Assembly: GCA_964617875.1 (NCBI GenBank)
Contig: CAZUAI010000119.1
Location: 1 to 12,640, forward strand
From: CAZMVY01 sp964617875
Lineage (GTDB): Bacteria > Planctomycetota > Phycisphaerae > UBA1845 > PWPN01
Length of the DNA stretch: 12,640 nucleotides
Direction of reading: 5' to 3'
Shown piece by piece: positions 6,515-12,640 of the stretch; position 1 is the first letter of the stretch; each line of letters starts with the position of its first letter. Below the pieces are notes generated by a model. That model had not been told where the DNA came from. It saw nothing but the letters and a program-made list of their open reading frames with translations, and ran no database searches. Made by a program: the position numbers and the translations under genes.

Positions 6515-6809
6515 GTCCGTGCCTCCTTCTGGTTAGCCGTCCGTCGGGGAACCGCTCCCCGCTAATAGACAAAAGGCCCCTCGGTGCGAAAAAGCGGGAC
6601 AAGAATTCCGCGCGCCCCGCCGTTTACCGGGCACCTTCTGCCTGATGGATACTTACCCGCCCATTGGCAGGGATGACGGACGGCGATGCGGTTTTCCGGC
6701 GAGCGGTTACACGGGTAGAACTTGCCGCTGTCCGTTCGATCGCGGCCCTCCAAAAGACAAGAGCGGGGGGATGGGCCTACGACCGAGACAGAAAATTCGT
6801 ATTTCATCA
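6515..6809. other. Divergent control region between capsid operon and RM locus
   Basis: I see no convincing gene here. The minus strand stays open from about 6816 to 6562, but without a ribosome site. A stem CGGGGA / TCCCCG with a five-base loop (6545-6561) would sit in the capsid operon leader. I could not find a confident minus-strand promoter. The region separates the leftward structural and integration genes from the rightward restriction genes and may hold operators for both. Confidence 0.5.
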
Positions 6810-6837
6810 TTGACATGGATAGCGAGGATACTATAAT
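6810..6837 (+). promoter_or_regulatory. Near-consensus sigma-70-type promoter of RHH/RM operon
   Basis: TTGACA at 6810-6815 and TATAAT at 6832-6837 both match consensus, with a 16-bp spacer. Transcription would start near 6844, which leaves a short leader for a start codon at 6862. Confidence 0.75.
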
Positions 6838-6841
6838 ATCC
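6826..6841. promoter_or_regulatory. Palindromic operator over the -10 box
   Basis: GGATACTATAATATCC is a near-perfect 16-bp palindrome (only the C/A pair at 6831/6836 is off) and covers the whole -10 hexamer. A repressor bound here would block the promoter. The ribbon-helix-helix protein encoded immediately downstream is the obvious candidate for autoregulation. Confidence 0.5.
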
Positions 6842-6861
6842 AAGATACAATGGAGATTGGC

Positions 6862-7062
6862 ATGAAACCGAAACGAACGCGCCCCGAGGCGCAGGAAGAA
6901 GCGCGGCTCATCCACATCCGGCTGAAGCCCGAGACGCACAAGCGTCTGCGCGTCAGGGCGGCGGAAGAGGATGTCAGCATTCAGGACTGGGTGGAGGCCC
7001 TCATCGAGACCGGCCTGGCCGCCCCGAAGACCGACAACGATGGGAGGACTCGCCGTGGCTAA
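6862..7062 (+). CDS. Small ribbon-helix-helix DNA-binding protein (CopG/HicB/Arc-like)
   Basis: This 66-aa protein (70 aa if the ATG at 6850 is used) carries a ribbon-helix-helix fold. The beta strand is ARLIHIRLKPETHKRL and helix 1 is RLRVRAAEEDV. The turn and helix 2 are SIQDWVEALIETGL, as in CopG/Arc and HicB antitoxin C-termini. I prefer the ATG at 6862 because GGAG at 6852-6855 is well placed and the promoter would leave 6850 almost leaderless. The stop overlaps the GTG start of the nuclease-methylase gene by eight bases, so the two are coupled. It probably controls the restriction operon through the palindrome over its own promoter, in the way controller proteins do in other RM systems. 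An antitoxin role is possible but no toxin partner is next to it. Confidence 0.8.
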   Translation: MKPKRTRPEAQEEARLIHIRLKPETHKRLRVRAAEEDVSIQDWVEALIETGLAAPKTDNDGRTRRG

Positions 7063-9339
7063 GAAACGAGACACCAACCGTGGCGGCTCGCCCGCCGCGC
7101 CGGACAAGGACGCCGAACCGACACGCACGCCGCTGGCCGTCAAGACCGACGACAACGGCCGCATCTTCTCCCACATCCGCCAGAAGTGGCTTGTGGAGAC
7201 GCCCGAGGAGCGCGTCCGGCAAGCCTACGTGGTCACGCTGCACAACGAGTACGGCTTCAATCTCGACCAGATGGACGAGGAACTGCACGTCGCCGGACGG
7301 GGCGCGGCCCGCGCCCGGGCCGACGTGGTGGTCTGGCGCACATCCCAGGACAAAGCCGACGCCAAGGCCCCGCTGATCGTCGTGGAGTGCAAGTCCGACA
7401 ACATCACCATCAAGGCCGCCGACTACGCCCAGGGCGAAGCCTATGCGCTCTACTGCAACGCCCCGTTCTTCGTCACCCACAACAACCGCGAGACCCGCTA
7501 TTGGCGCACCCGCAAGGAACGGATGCCCGGCCACTGCGAGGAGATCGAGAACATCCCGCACGCCGACGCCAGCGACAAGGACATCCGGGAGCTGATCGAG
7601 AAGCTGCGCACGTTCAAGGAGGACGAGTTCGCCGACCTGCTGCACCAGTGCCACAACGTCATCCGCAACCGCGAGCACCTGGACCCCGCCGCCGCCTTCG
7701 ACGAGATCGCCAAGGTGCTCTTCGTCAAGGTGTGGGTCGAGCGCGAGATGAAGGCCAAGCGGCGGCGCGTCAACCTCTTCACCGCCGACTACCTGGACGA
7801 GCAGTTGGGCGACAATCCCTTGAACGACCTCTTCAAGAAGACCAAGGAGGCCTACGCCGAAGACCGCATCTTCGCGGACGACGACCGCATCAACCTCAAG
7901 CCCGCCACGGGCCGGGAAATCGTGCGCCTGCTGGAAAAGTACAACCTCTCCGACACCAGCGAGGACGTGAAGGGCATTGCGTTCGAACGGTTCCTCGGGC
8001 GCACCTTCCGAGGCGAGATCGGCCAGTTCTTCACGCCCCGCACCATCGTCGAGTTCATGGTGCGCATGCTCGACCCGCAGGAGGGCGACGCCGTCTGCGA
8101 TCCGGCCAGCGGTTCCGGCGGTTTCCTGATCCGCTTTTCGAACTGGTGCGCGAGCAAATCCTCGCGGACGTGGACCGCCAGTACCGGGCCTATGCCGCCG
8201 AGTTGGAGAAGAAGAAGCTCTCCGACGCCAAGCGCGCCGAACTGCTACGCGAAAAGTACGCCGAGTTGCAGGCGACCATAGACCAGCGCAAGCGGGATTC
8301 CCGCCTCTGGAAGCTGGCCAACCGCTGCATCTACGGCACCGACGCCAACGACCGCATGGCCCGCACCAGCAAGATGAACATGATCATGCATGGCGACGGT
8401 CACGGCGGCGTCCACCACCACAACGGCTTCATCAACGTCAACGGCATCTTCGAGAGCCGCTTCGACCTGATCCTGACCAATCCGCCCTTCGGCGCGAACG
8501 TCGAGCCCTCCGACCACATCACCGACGGCGACGTGGCCGTGAGCGACGAGGCGTTCCGGCGCTATGCCGACGCCTATGGCGACCTCTACAAAGACGCCCA
8601 GGCCCGCGTCCAGGCCGCCAAGGGCAAGGCCATCGCCTCGCTCTTCGAGTTGCCCGCCCGCAACGGCGGCAAGCTCGGCAAGGTCAAGACCGAGATCCTG
8701 TTCATCGAACGCTGCCTCGCCCTGCTCAAGCCCGGCGGGCGCATGGGGATCGTCCTGCCCGAGGGCGTCTTCAACAACCCGTCCCTGGCCTATGTGCGCG
8801 AGTTCTGCGAGGATCGCGCCCGCATCCTGGCCGTGGTGAGCCTGCCCCAGGAGACGTTCTACTCCTCCGGCGCGTCGGTGAAGGCCTCGCTCCTATTCCT
8901 GCAACGTTTCACCGAGAAGGAGGCCGCCGACTTCGCCGCCAAGCGCGACAAGGCCAAGGCCGAGATCGCCGCTAAGTATGCCCCGGAGATCGCAACCGAG
9001 ACCCAGCGCCTGGAAGCCGAGATCGAGGCCGCCAAGGCGACCAAGGACGCCGAGAAGCGCAAGGCCGCGCAACGGGAACTGGCCGACTACCTCAAGCGCA
9101 TGGAGGAGATCAAGACCCGCGAGGCTCGCGCCCTGCTCAAGGAGCGGTTCGACTATCCCGTCTTCCTGTACGAGGCCGAGAAGGTCGGCATCACCGCCAC
9201 GGGCGAGACGGACGCCAACGAACTCTATCCCAACGCGAGCCTGCCTGCCGGGATGAAGCCCGAGGATACCTGCCTCGAACTGTACCGGCGGTTCCGCAAA
9301 GACCCCACGGCGTTCGCCCTGGCGGGGGACAAGGCATGA
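7055..9339 (+). pseudogene. Nuclease-methyltransferase fusion of BcgI-like RM system, frame broken at 8135-8138
   Basis: The gene reads as one 761-aa protein once a -1 shift is made after codon 361. Residues 40-170 are a PD-(D/E)XK domain of the HsdR N-terminal type: Asp90 (ADVVV), Glu111 and Lys113 (ECK), Gln126 (YAQGEAYA). An N6-adenine methyltransferase follows, with motif I DPASGSGGF at 349-357 and catalytic NPPF at 476-479, plus two helical inserts (about 370-420 and 610-680). The GTG start at 7055 has GGGAGGA 6 nt upstream. Upstream reading ends at 8281 in a wrong-frame tail; the correct frame resumes at TTC 8137. One T seems missing from a T run, with codon pattern intact on both sides, so either a very recent mutation or a sequence error. 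Its stop overlaps the specificity gene (ATGA, 9336-9339). The nuclease has no translocase motor. Confidence 0.85.
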
Positions 9340-10715
9340 CGGCGGTTGCTATGCCATATCCGCATGCGTTCATGGTCCGCTTCAGCGAGATGGAGCGCTG
9401 GGACGTTGCGTTCTTCCGCCAAGTGAAATGGCGTTGGCCAGAGAGCACAGTACGCCCACTGGGCGAAGCACTTGCGCGCCACCAAGTGCCGGTGGACGCG
9501 AAAGCCGACCGAACCGCCCTGCCGATCATAGGCAAGATCAGCTTCGGTGGCGAACTGACGGTAACGATCCCCGAAGAGCGAGCCGGATACAAGGGCCGTC
9601 TATTCTGGGCCGAGTCAGGCAACCTGGTCTACAGCAAGATTCGCGTCAAGCAGGGCTCGCTTTGCATCGTACCCGGTGAGGTGCCCAAGCTGGCAGTGAG
9701 CGCTGAGTACCCTGTTTACGAAATTGCCAGGGATGTAGCTGATGCCGATTACATAGCGCTGGTGGTGCGAAGCACCCCGTTCATGAACCTGCTTGAGGGA
9801 CTTTCGCATGGCGGCTCCACCAAGACGCGCATTCCTCCAGAGGAGTTTGAACGCCAGCGAATCCCCCTCCCGCCGTTGTCGGTTCAGCGGAAGATCGTGG
9901 CGGCATGGGATGCGGCGCGCAAGGCTACGGCGGCCACGGCCGCGAAGATCGCCCAACTCGAACGCGAGATCGAAGTCCGCTTCCTGGCTGACCTGGGTCT
10001 GAAGGCCCCCGCTCTGACCACGCTGCCCAAGTGCTTCTCGGTCCGCTGGCGCGACCTCCTGCGCTGGAGCGTGAACTACAACCAGCAGGCCCAGGCAGGA
10101 ATGGACCTGTCGCGCAGCAAGTATCCCTTGGCGTCGGTCGGATCAGTCGCGGTGATGATCCAGTACGGTACGAGCGAGAAGGCAAACGCGACTGGTGACG
10201 GCACGCCGGTAATTCGGATGAACAACCTCGTGAACGGCGAACTCGACCTCCGCAACCTGAAGCATCTTCGCTTGAGCGCCGCAGACACGGCCAGACTGAC
10301 GCTCATGGACGGAGACATCCTTTTCAACCGTACCAACAGCAAGGAACTCGTCGGCAAGTGCGCCGTCTTCCATGCTCAAGGCAAGTACGTCTTCGCTTCC
10401 TACCTGATTCGGGTTCGAGCGGATACCTCCCGCGCCGATCCAGACTTCGTCGCGTATGCGCTGAACTGCCCCATTGGCCGACAGCAGATTGACGCTCTCA
10501 GCCGTCAGATCATCGGACAGGCCAACGTGAACAGCGAGGAACTGCGTAGCCTTCAATTCCCTTTGCCCCCGCTAACCGTCCAACGCCAGATCGTCGAGCG
10601 GGTCGCGGCCGGACGCGCCGAGATCGCCAAGCTGAAGGCGGCGGCCAAGGCGGCGATGGAGGCGGCCAAGGCGGACGTGGAAGCGATGATCCTGGGCACG
10701 AAGCCGGTCGCGTGA
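9336..10715 (+). CDS. Restriction-modification specificity subunit (HsdS-like)
   Basis: This 459-aa protein has the two-fold layout of Type I and BcgI-type specificity subunits. Target-recognition domain 1 covers about 15-175 and closes with RIPLPPLSVQRKIV (175-188). A helical spacer lies at about 190-220. Domain 2 covers about 235-407 and closes with FPLPPLTVQRQIVE (408-421), followed by a C-terminal Ala/Lys-rich coiled coil. Two domains predict a bipartite recognition sequence. The ATG at 9336 overlaps the end of the methylase gene, so subunits are made together. By eye the recognition domains are less GC-rich than the surrounding genes, in keeping with frequent exchange of these domains. 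It would guide the fused nuclease-methylase to DNA. Confidence 0.9.
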   Translation: MTAVAMPYPHAFMVRFSEMERWDVAFFRQVKWRWPESTVRPLGEALARHQVPVDAKADRTALPIIGKISFGGELTVTIPEERAGYKGRLFWAESGNLVYSKIRVKQGSLCIVPGEVPKLAVSAEYPVYEIARDVADADYIALVVRSTPFMNLLEGLSHGGSTKTRIPPEEFERQRIPLPPLSVQRKIVAAWDAARKATAATAAKIAQLEREIEVRFLADLGLKAPALTTLPKCFSVRWRDLLRWSVNYNQQAQAGMDLSRSKYPLASVGSVAVMIQYGTSEKANATGDGTPVIRMNNLVNGELDLRNLKHLRLSAADTARLTLMDGDILFNRTNSKELVGKCAVFHAQGKYVFASYLIRVRADTSRADPDFVAYALNCPIGRQQIDALSRQIIGQANVNSEELRSLQFPLPPLTVQRQIVERVAAGRAEIAKLKAAAKAAMEAAKADVEAMILGTKPVA

Positions 10716-10734
10716 CCGGACAGGCGAAACGAAC
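10715..10734. repeat. Direct repeat copy B
   Basis: This is the second copy of the 20-bp repeat found at 2088-2107. It begins at the last base of the specificity-subunit stop codon and precedes the ribosome site of the pRiA4b-like gene. Confidence 0.6.
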
Positions 10735-10748
10735 CAAGGAGAAACGAC

Positions 10749-11339
10749 ATGACCGCGACACGAAAAGGGAAGCCGGCCAAACCGGCGGAGAAGGCGATTC
10801 AATTCAAGGTGCAGTTGCGCTATATCCAGCCGCCGATCTGGCGGCGGGTGGTGTTGCCCGACAACGCCACGCTCGGCGACCTGCACGCGGTCATCCAGAC
10901 TACGATGGGCTGGTCCAACAGCCACATGCACGCCTTCCGCATCGGCGGCGTGAACTACACCAGCCGGTCGGCGTCTCGAATGGAAGACATGGACATGGAG
11001 AACAAGGAGCGCGTGCCGCTGGCCGAAGTCGTGAAGCAAGAGAAGGAAGAGTTCATCTACGAATACGACTTTGGCGACAGTTGGGAGCACGAGATTGTCG
11101 CCGAGAAGTTCCTGCCTCTCGATCCCGCCGCGAAATACCCAGTCTGCCTCGGCGGAGCACGGGCCTGCCCGCCGGAAGACTGCGGCAGCTTTCCCGGCTA
11201 CATGGGCATCCTGGAGGCGCTGAACGCGAAGACGCCGACGGAGGAACAAAAGGAACTCCTCGAATGGGTGGGCGAGGGCTACGATCCCGAGCGCTTCGAT
11301 CTCGATGCCGTCAACCGCCGCCTGCAAGGCCGCCGCTGA
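10749..11339 (+). CDS. Plasmid pRiA4b ORF-3-like family protein
   Basis: This 196-aa protein matches my recollection of the pRiA4b ORF-3 family (PF07929). Its marks are QLRYIQPPIWRRVVLPD near the start, then LGDLHAVIQTTMGWSNSHMHAF, YEYDFGDSWEHEI, and a GGARACPPEDCGSFPGY segment with paired Cys. The biochemical role of the family is not established. The ATG at 10749 has AAGGAG (10736-10741) seven bases upstream. It lies 33 bp after the specificity gene on the same strand and could be the last gene of that operon. The gap contains the second copy of a 16-bp repeat, which may mark a separate insertion. A signal for transcription end after it is not evident. Confidence 0.85.
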   Translation: MTATRKGKPAKPAEKAIQFKVQLRYIQPPIWRRVVLPDNATLGDLHAVIQTTMGWSNSHMHAFRIGGVNYTSRSASRMEDMDMENKERVPLAEVVKQEKEEFIYEYDFGDSWEHEIVAEKFLPLDPAAKYPVCLGGARACPPEDCGSFPGYMGILEALNAKTPTEEQKELLEWVGEGYDPERFDLDAVNRRLQGRR

Positions 11340-11352
11340 ACAAGCTCGGCGT

Positions 11353-11720
11353 TCACGTCACGCGCCTCACGAGCCGCTCGGACTCCAGGAAGACCGGCTC
11401 GACGGGTCCCAGGAACGGCCCGGCGAACGGGGCGAGGGTGCGGTCTGGTTCGAAGTTCGGGCAGTCGCCCCGAGTAACGTAAGTCACGCCGAACGCTTGA
11501 GTTAGCGTACCTTCCCAGTGTCGGGAAGTGCGGCCATGATCCGCCGCCCGAAACGAACGGTACCACTCGTGCCGCCGGGAAGTCGGCCGAAACCCCCCGC
11601 GAAACCACCCCGTATCCCGAAGTCCCGCGGCCCCCGGCCCATCGGCCATGGCTGCTCGAACGTGACCTTTCGCTCGTTGCCCGTAATGGTGTCGGCGTCC
11701 GCCCATCTGCGTCCCTTGGC
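11353..11720 (-). pseudogene. Decayed coding remnant, family not recognised
   Basis: Two minus-strand frames look coding in turn. From about 11700 to 11502 one frame gives a plausible stretch (TITGNERKVTFEQPWPMGRG ... GRRIMAALPDTGK) that ends in a stop. From about 11515 to 11353 a neighbouring frame gives another (TLTQAFGVTYVTRGDCPNF, later FLGPVEPVFLESERLVRRVT) and then a TGA. Codon choice is gene-like in both. A simple reading is one old gene broken by a frameshift near 11505, converging on the pRiA4b-like gene. It could be a host gene cut off by the element's arrival. I cannot name a family and the call is tentative. Confidence 0.3.
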
Positions 11721-11803
11721 TTGCCCCTTTCTCCCTCGCAGGGAGAAGGACGGGAGGAGGACGACCATCCGGCGGCATGGCCGTTCCTGCACGCACGCTT
11801 TTC

Positions 11804-11869
11804 GCGTGGTTCGCGTATTCCGCGGTTCCCCAACAGAATCGAACCGCGAAACACGCGGAATACGCAGAA
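11804..11869. repeat. Imperfect inverted repeat (GCGTATTCCGCG arms)
   Basis: GCGTATTCCGCG at 11813-11824 is exactly complementary to 11854-11865. An inner pair, CGCGGTTC at 11821-11828 with GAACCGCG at 11841-11848, overlaps the left arm, so alternative folds are possible. It resembles palindromic intergenic repeats dispersed in planctomycete genomes. Confidence 0.65.
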
Positions 11870-11904
11870 GTTCGCCGAAATGCCACGGTGTCACTCTGTC
11901 AGTG

Positions 11905-11962
11905 TGGGTTGGTTCCCCGCACCCAAGAAAGCAGGTCTGGCGACCTGCCCTACCTGACTTCC
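11905..11962 (+). repeat. 58-bp intergenic repeat, copy 1
   Basis: This copy starts TGGGTTGGTTCCCC and ends CTACCTGACTTCC. It matches copy 2 at 12259-12316 over the same length, with differences confined to a short variable stretch and one base. The core GCAGGTC-TGGC-GACCTGC is itself an inverted repeat. Confidence 0.8.
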
Positions 11963-12025
11963 GTCTCCGGCTTCGCCATCCTTCCGATCCGCGAAATCGA
12001 GCGGCGTGTCCGTTGCGATCTCCGA

Positions 12026-12139
12026 TCAAATGCGTTCGCCACACTCGGGGCATCAAGGCCCCGTCAATCCGCGGAGTATGGAATCGCACTTCCGGCAACG
12101 GGTTTCGACGAGGTCCTTACTGCCGGTTGATTCTGCCAC
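12026..12139 (-). pseudogene. Zinc-ribbon protein fragment with in-frame stop
   Basis: Reading from a GTG at 12139 gives a short peptide with ETRCRKCDSILRGLTGP, then an in-frame TGA at 12053-12055, then CPECGERI and a stop at 12026. The pattern CxxC...LRGL...P.CPECG is a zinc ribbon seen very often in planctomycete proteins, where an Arg usually stands at the position now occupied by the stop. A single substitution (CGA to TGA, for example) would explain it. A longer gene-like stretch may precede it (AAATLVARTLVAESTG). It is too short and too damaged to assign a role. Confidence 0.4.
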
Positions 12140-12211
12140 AAGCGTCCGCGCCACGAGAGTGGCAGCAGCACCTGGGGCACTTGCGGCGATGACCGCGGGT
12201 AGCCTACGTAG

Positions 12212-12251
12212 GGCAGGGTCGAAGCCGGCCGAAAGGCCGGCGAGACCTGCC
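12212..12251. repeat. GC-rich hairpin
   Basis: The inner stem GCCGGCC, loop GAAA, GGCCGGC is perfect. An outer stem pairs GGCAGGGTC with GACCTGCC with a bulge. The outer stem shares the GGCAGGTC/GACCTGCC arms of the neighbouring 58-bp repeats, so all three belong to one palindromic repeat family. Confidence 0.65.
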
Positions 12252-12258
12252 GCATGTC

Positions 12259-12316
12259 TGGGTTGGTTCCCCCCGCCGAAGAAGGCAGGTCTGGCGACCT
12301 GCCCTACCTGACTTCC
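12259..12316 (+). repeat. 58-bp intergenic repeat, copy 2
   Basis: This is the second copy of the repeat at 11905-11962, in the same orientation and about 350 bp downstream. Its core GGCAGGTC-TGGC-GACCTGCC is a perfect 8-bp inverted repeat. Confidence 0.8.
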
Positions 12317-12439
12317 TCCGCGGGCTGTGTTCGCGCATCTGTATGGCGCACAAACCGCGAGGCCGCGCGATCCGTTTGCAGCGGATCGCGCAGCCCCGAA
12401 AACACGCTCGCCAAACCACCCGTCAGCGATCGGCCGTCG

Positions 12440-12640
12440 TCATGGACACGCCGGCGTCTTGTTCGGCCCGTTGAAGCAGCCCGCAAACGCCGTGAAATCC
12501 ACCAGGTCCACGCTGCCGTCGTCGTTGAAGTCCATGCACCGGCACTTGTGCACCAGCTCCGGCGGGAACGAGATCCCGTACGGCTTGTTCGGGCCGTTGA
12601 AGCAGCTCGAGAACACCGTGAAGTCGTCGATGTCCACATC
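12440..12640 (-). CDS. C-terminal end of secreted dockerin-like repeat protein (partial)
   Basis: Only the last 66 residues are in the window; the gene continues past the right edge. Two copies of a calcium-binding dockerin-type/EF-like unit are visible: DVDIDDFTVFSSCFNGPNKP and DFNDDGSVDLVDFTAFAGCF. Between them lies a PPELVHKCRCM linker. Asp/Asn residues at alternating positions fit calcium loops. Planctomycete extracellular proteins often end in such DxDxxDFxxFxxCFxGP units, which is the main taxonomic clue in this window. No start codon is inside the window, so the upstream domain and function are unknown. The stop TGA is at 12440-12442. Confidence 0.8.
   Translation of the reverse strand, partial: DVDIDDFTVFSSCFNGPNKPYGISFPPELVHKCRCMDFNDDGSVDLVDFTAFAGCFNGPNKTPACP

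Larger units (their letters stand above)
11340..12439. other. Gene-poor region with decayed coding pieces and repeats
   Basis: About 1.1 kb has no intact gene. From left to right I see a decayed minus-strand coding remnant (11353-11720), an imperfect inverted repeat (11804-11869), a 58-bp repeat (11905-11962), a zinc-ribbon pseudogene (12026-12139, minus), a GC-rich hairpin (12212-12251), and the second copy of the 58-bp repeat (12259-12316). Long open frames here mostly translate to Arg/Pro-rich shadows. This looks like host intergenic DNA beyond the element rather than element cargo. Confidence 0.6.

Noticed and set aside
6562..6816. Possible small minus-strand gene (Cys-containing, ending REGPFVY-like tail) in the divergent region
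   Set aside because: The codon pattern is partly gene-like, but there is no ribosome site, it overlaps the opposite promoter, and I recognise no family.
8128..8142. Programmed -1 frameshifting as explanation of the methylase frame break
   Set aside because: The zero-frame codons CGC TTT TCG do not form an X-XXY-YYZ slippery heptamer, and this gene family does not, to my knowledge, use recoding.
11518..12192. 224-aa plus-strand frame in the right intergenic region
   Set aside because: It runs through repeats and opposite-strand remnants and has Arg/Pro-rich composition with no recognisable domain.

Overview
The window looks like a high-GC planctomycete-type chromosome (probably Phycisphaerae-like) carrying a small integrated mobile element. 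Two things point to that lineage. At the right edge lies the end of a secreted protein with dockerin-like Asp-rich repeats of the form DFTxFxxCFNGPN. The right-hand intergenic DNA also holds a decayed CPECG zinc ribbon and palindromic intergenic repeats. I inferred this from pattern recognition; nothing was searched.

Left part (about 250-6520, minus strand). One probable operon reads right to left: an unknown 133-aa gene, a 609-aa prohead-protease/major-capsid fusion (HK97 fold, Mu gpT-like), a 61-aa gene with a TTG start, a RepA/DnaB-like hexameric ATPase, a repeat-bearing gap, a 95-aa gene, and a large serine recombinase. The recombinase gene runs into the antisense of a 43-nt 3' fragment of tRNA-Pro(CGG) at 251-293, so its last residues are encoded by tRNA sequence. 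Integration, replication and shell functions are present. I see no terminase, portal, tail or lysis gene between the recombinase and the restriction genes.

Middle part (6800-11340, plus strand). A near-consensus promoter with a palindrome over its -10 box drives a ribbon-helix-helix regulator. It is followed by a restriction-modification locus: a PD-(D/E)XK nuclease fused to an N6-adenine methyltransferase, then a two-TRD specificity subunit. No ATP-dependent HsdR motor is seen, so the layout resembles BcgI-type (Type IIB) systems. The nuclease-methylase gene carries a -1 frame break at a T run (8135-8138). A pRiA4b ORF-3-like gene follows.

Right part (11340-12640). About 1.1 kb has no intact gene. 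It holds a decayed coding remnant, inverted repeats, a 58-bp repeat present twice, a long hairpin and a zinc-ribbon pseudogene. The partial dockerin-like gene closes the window.

Working model: a compact phage-derived or satellite-like element with its own capsid protein, helicase and serine recombinase sits next to a restriction system that may be its cargo. The exact ends of the element are not settled.
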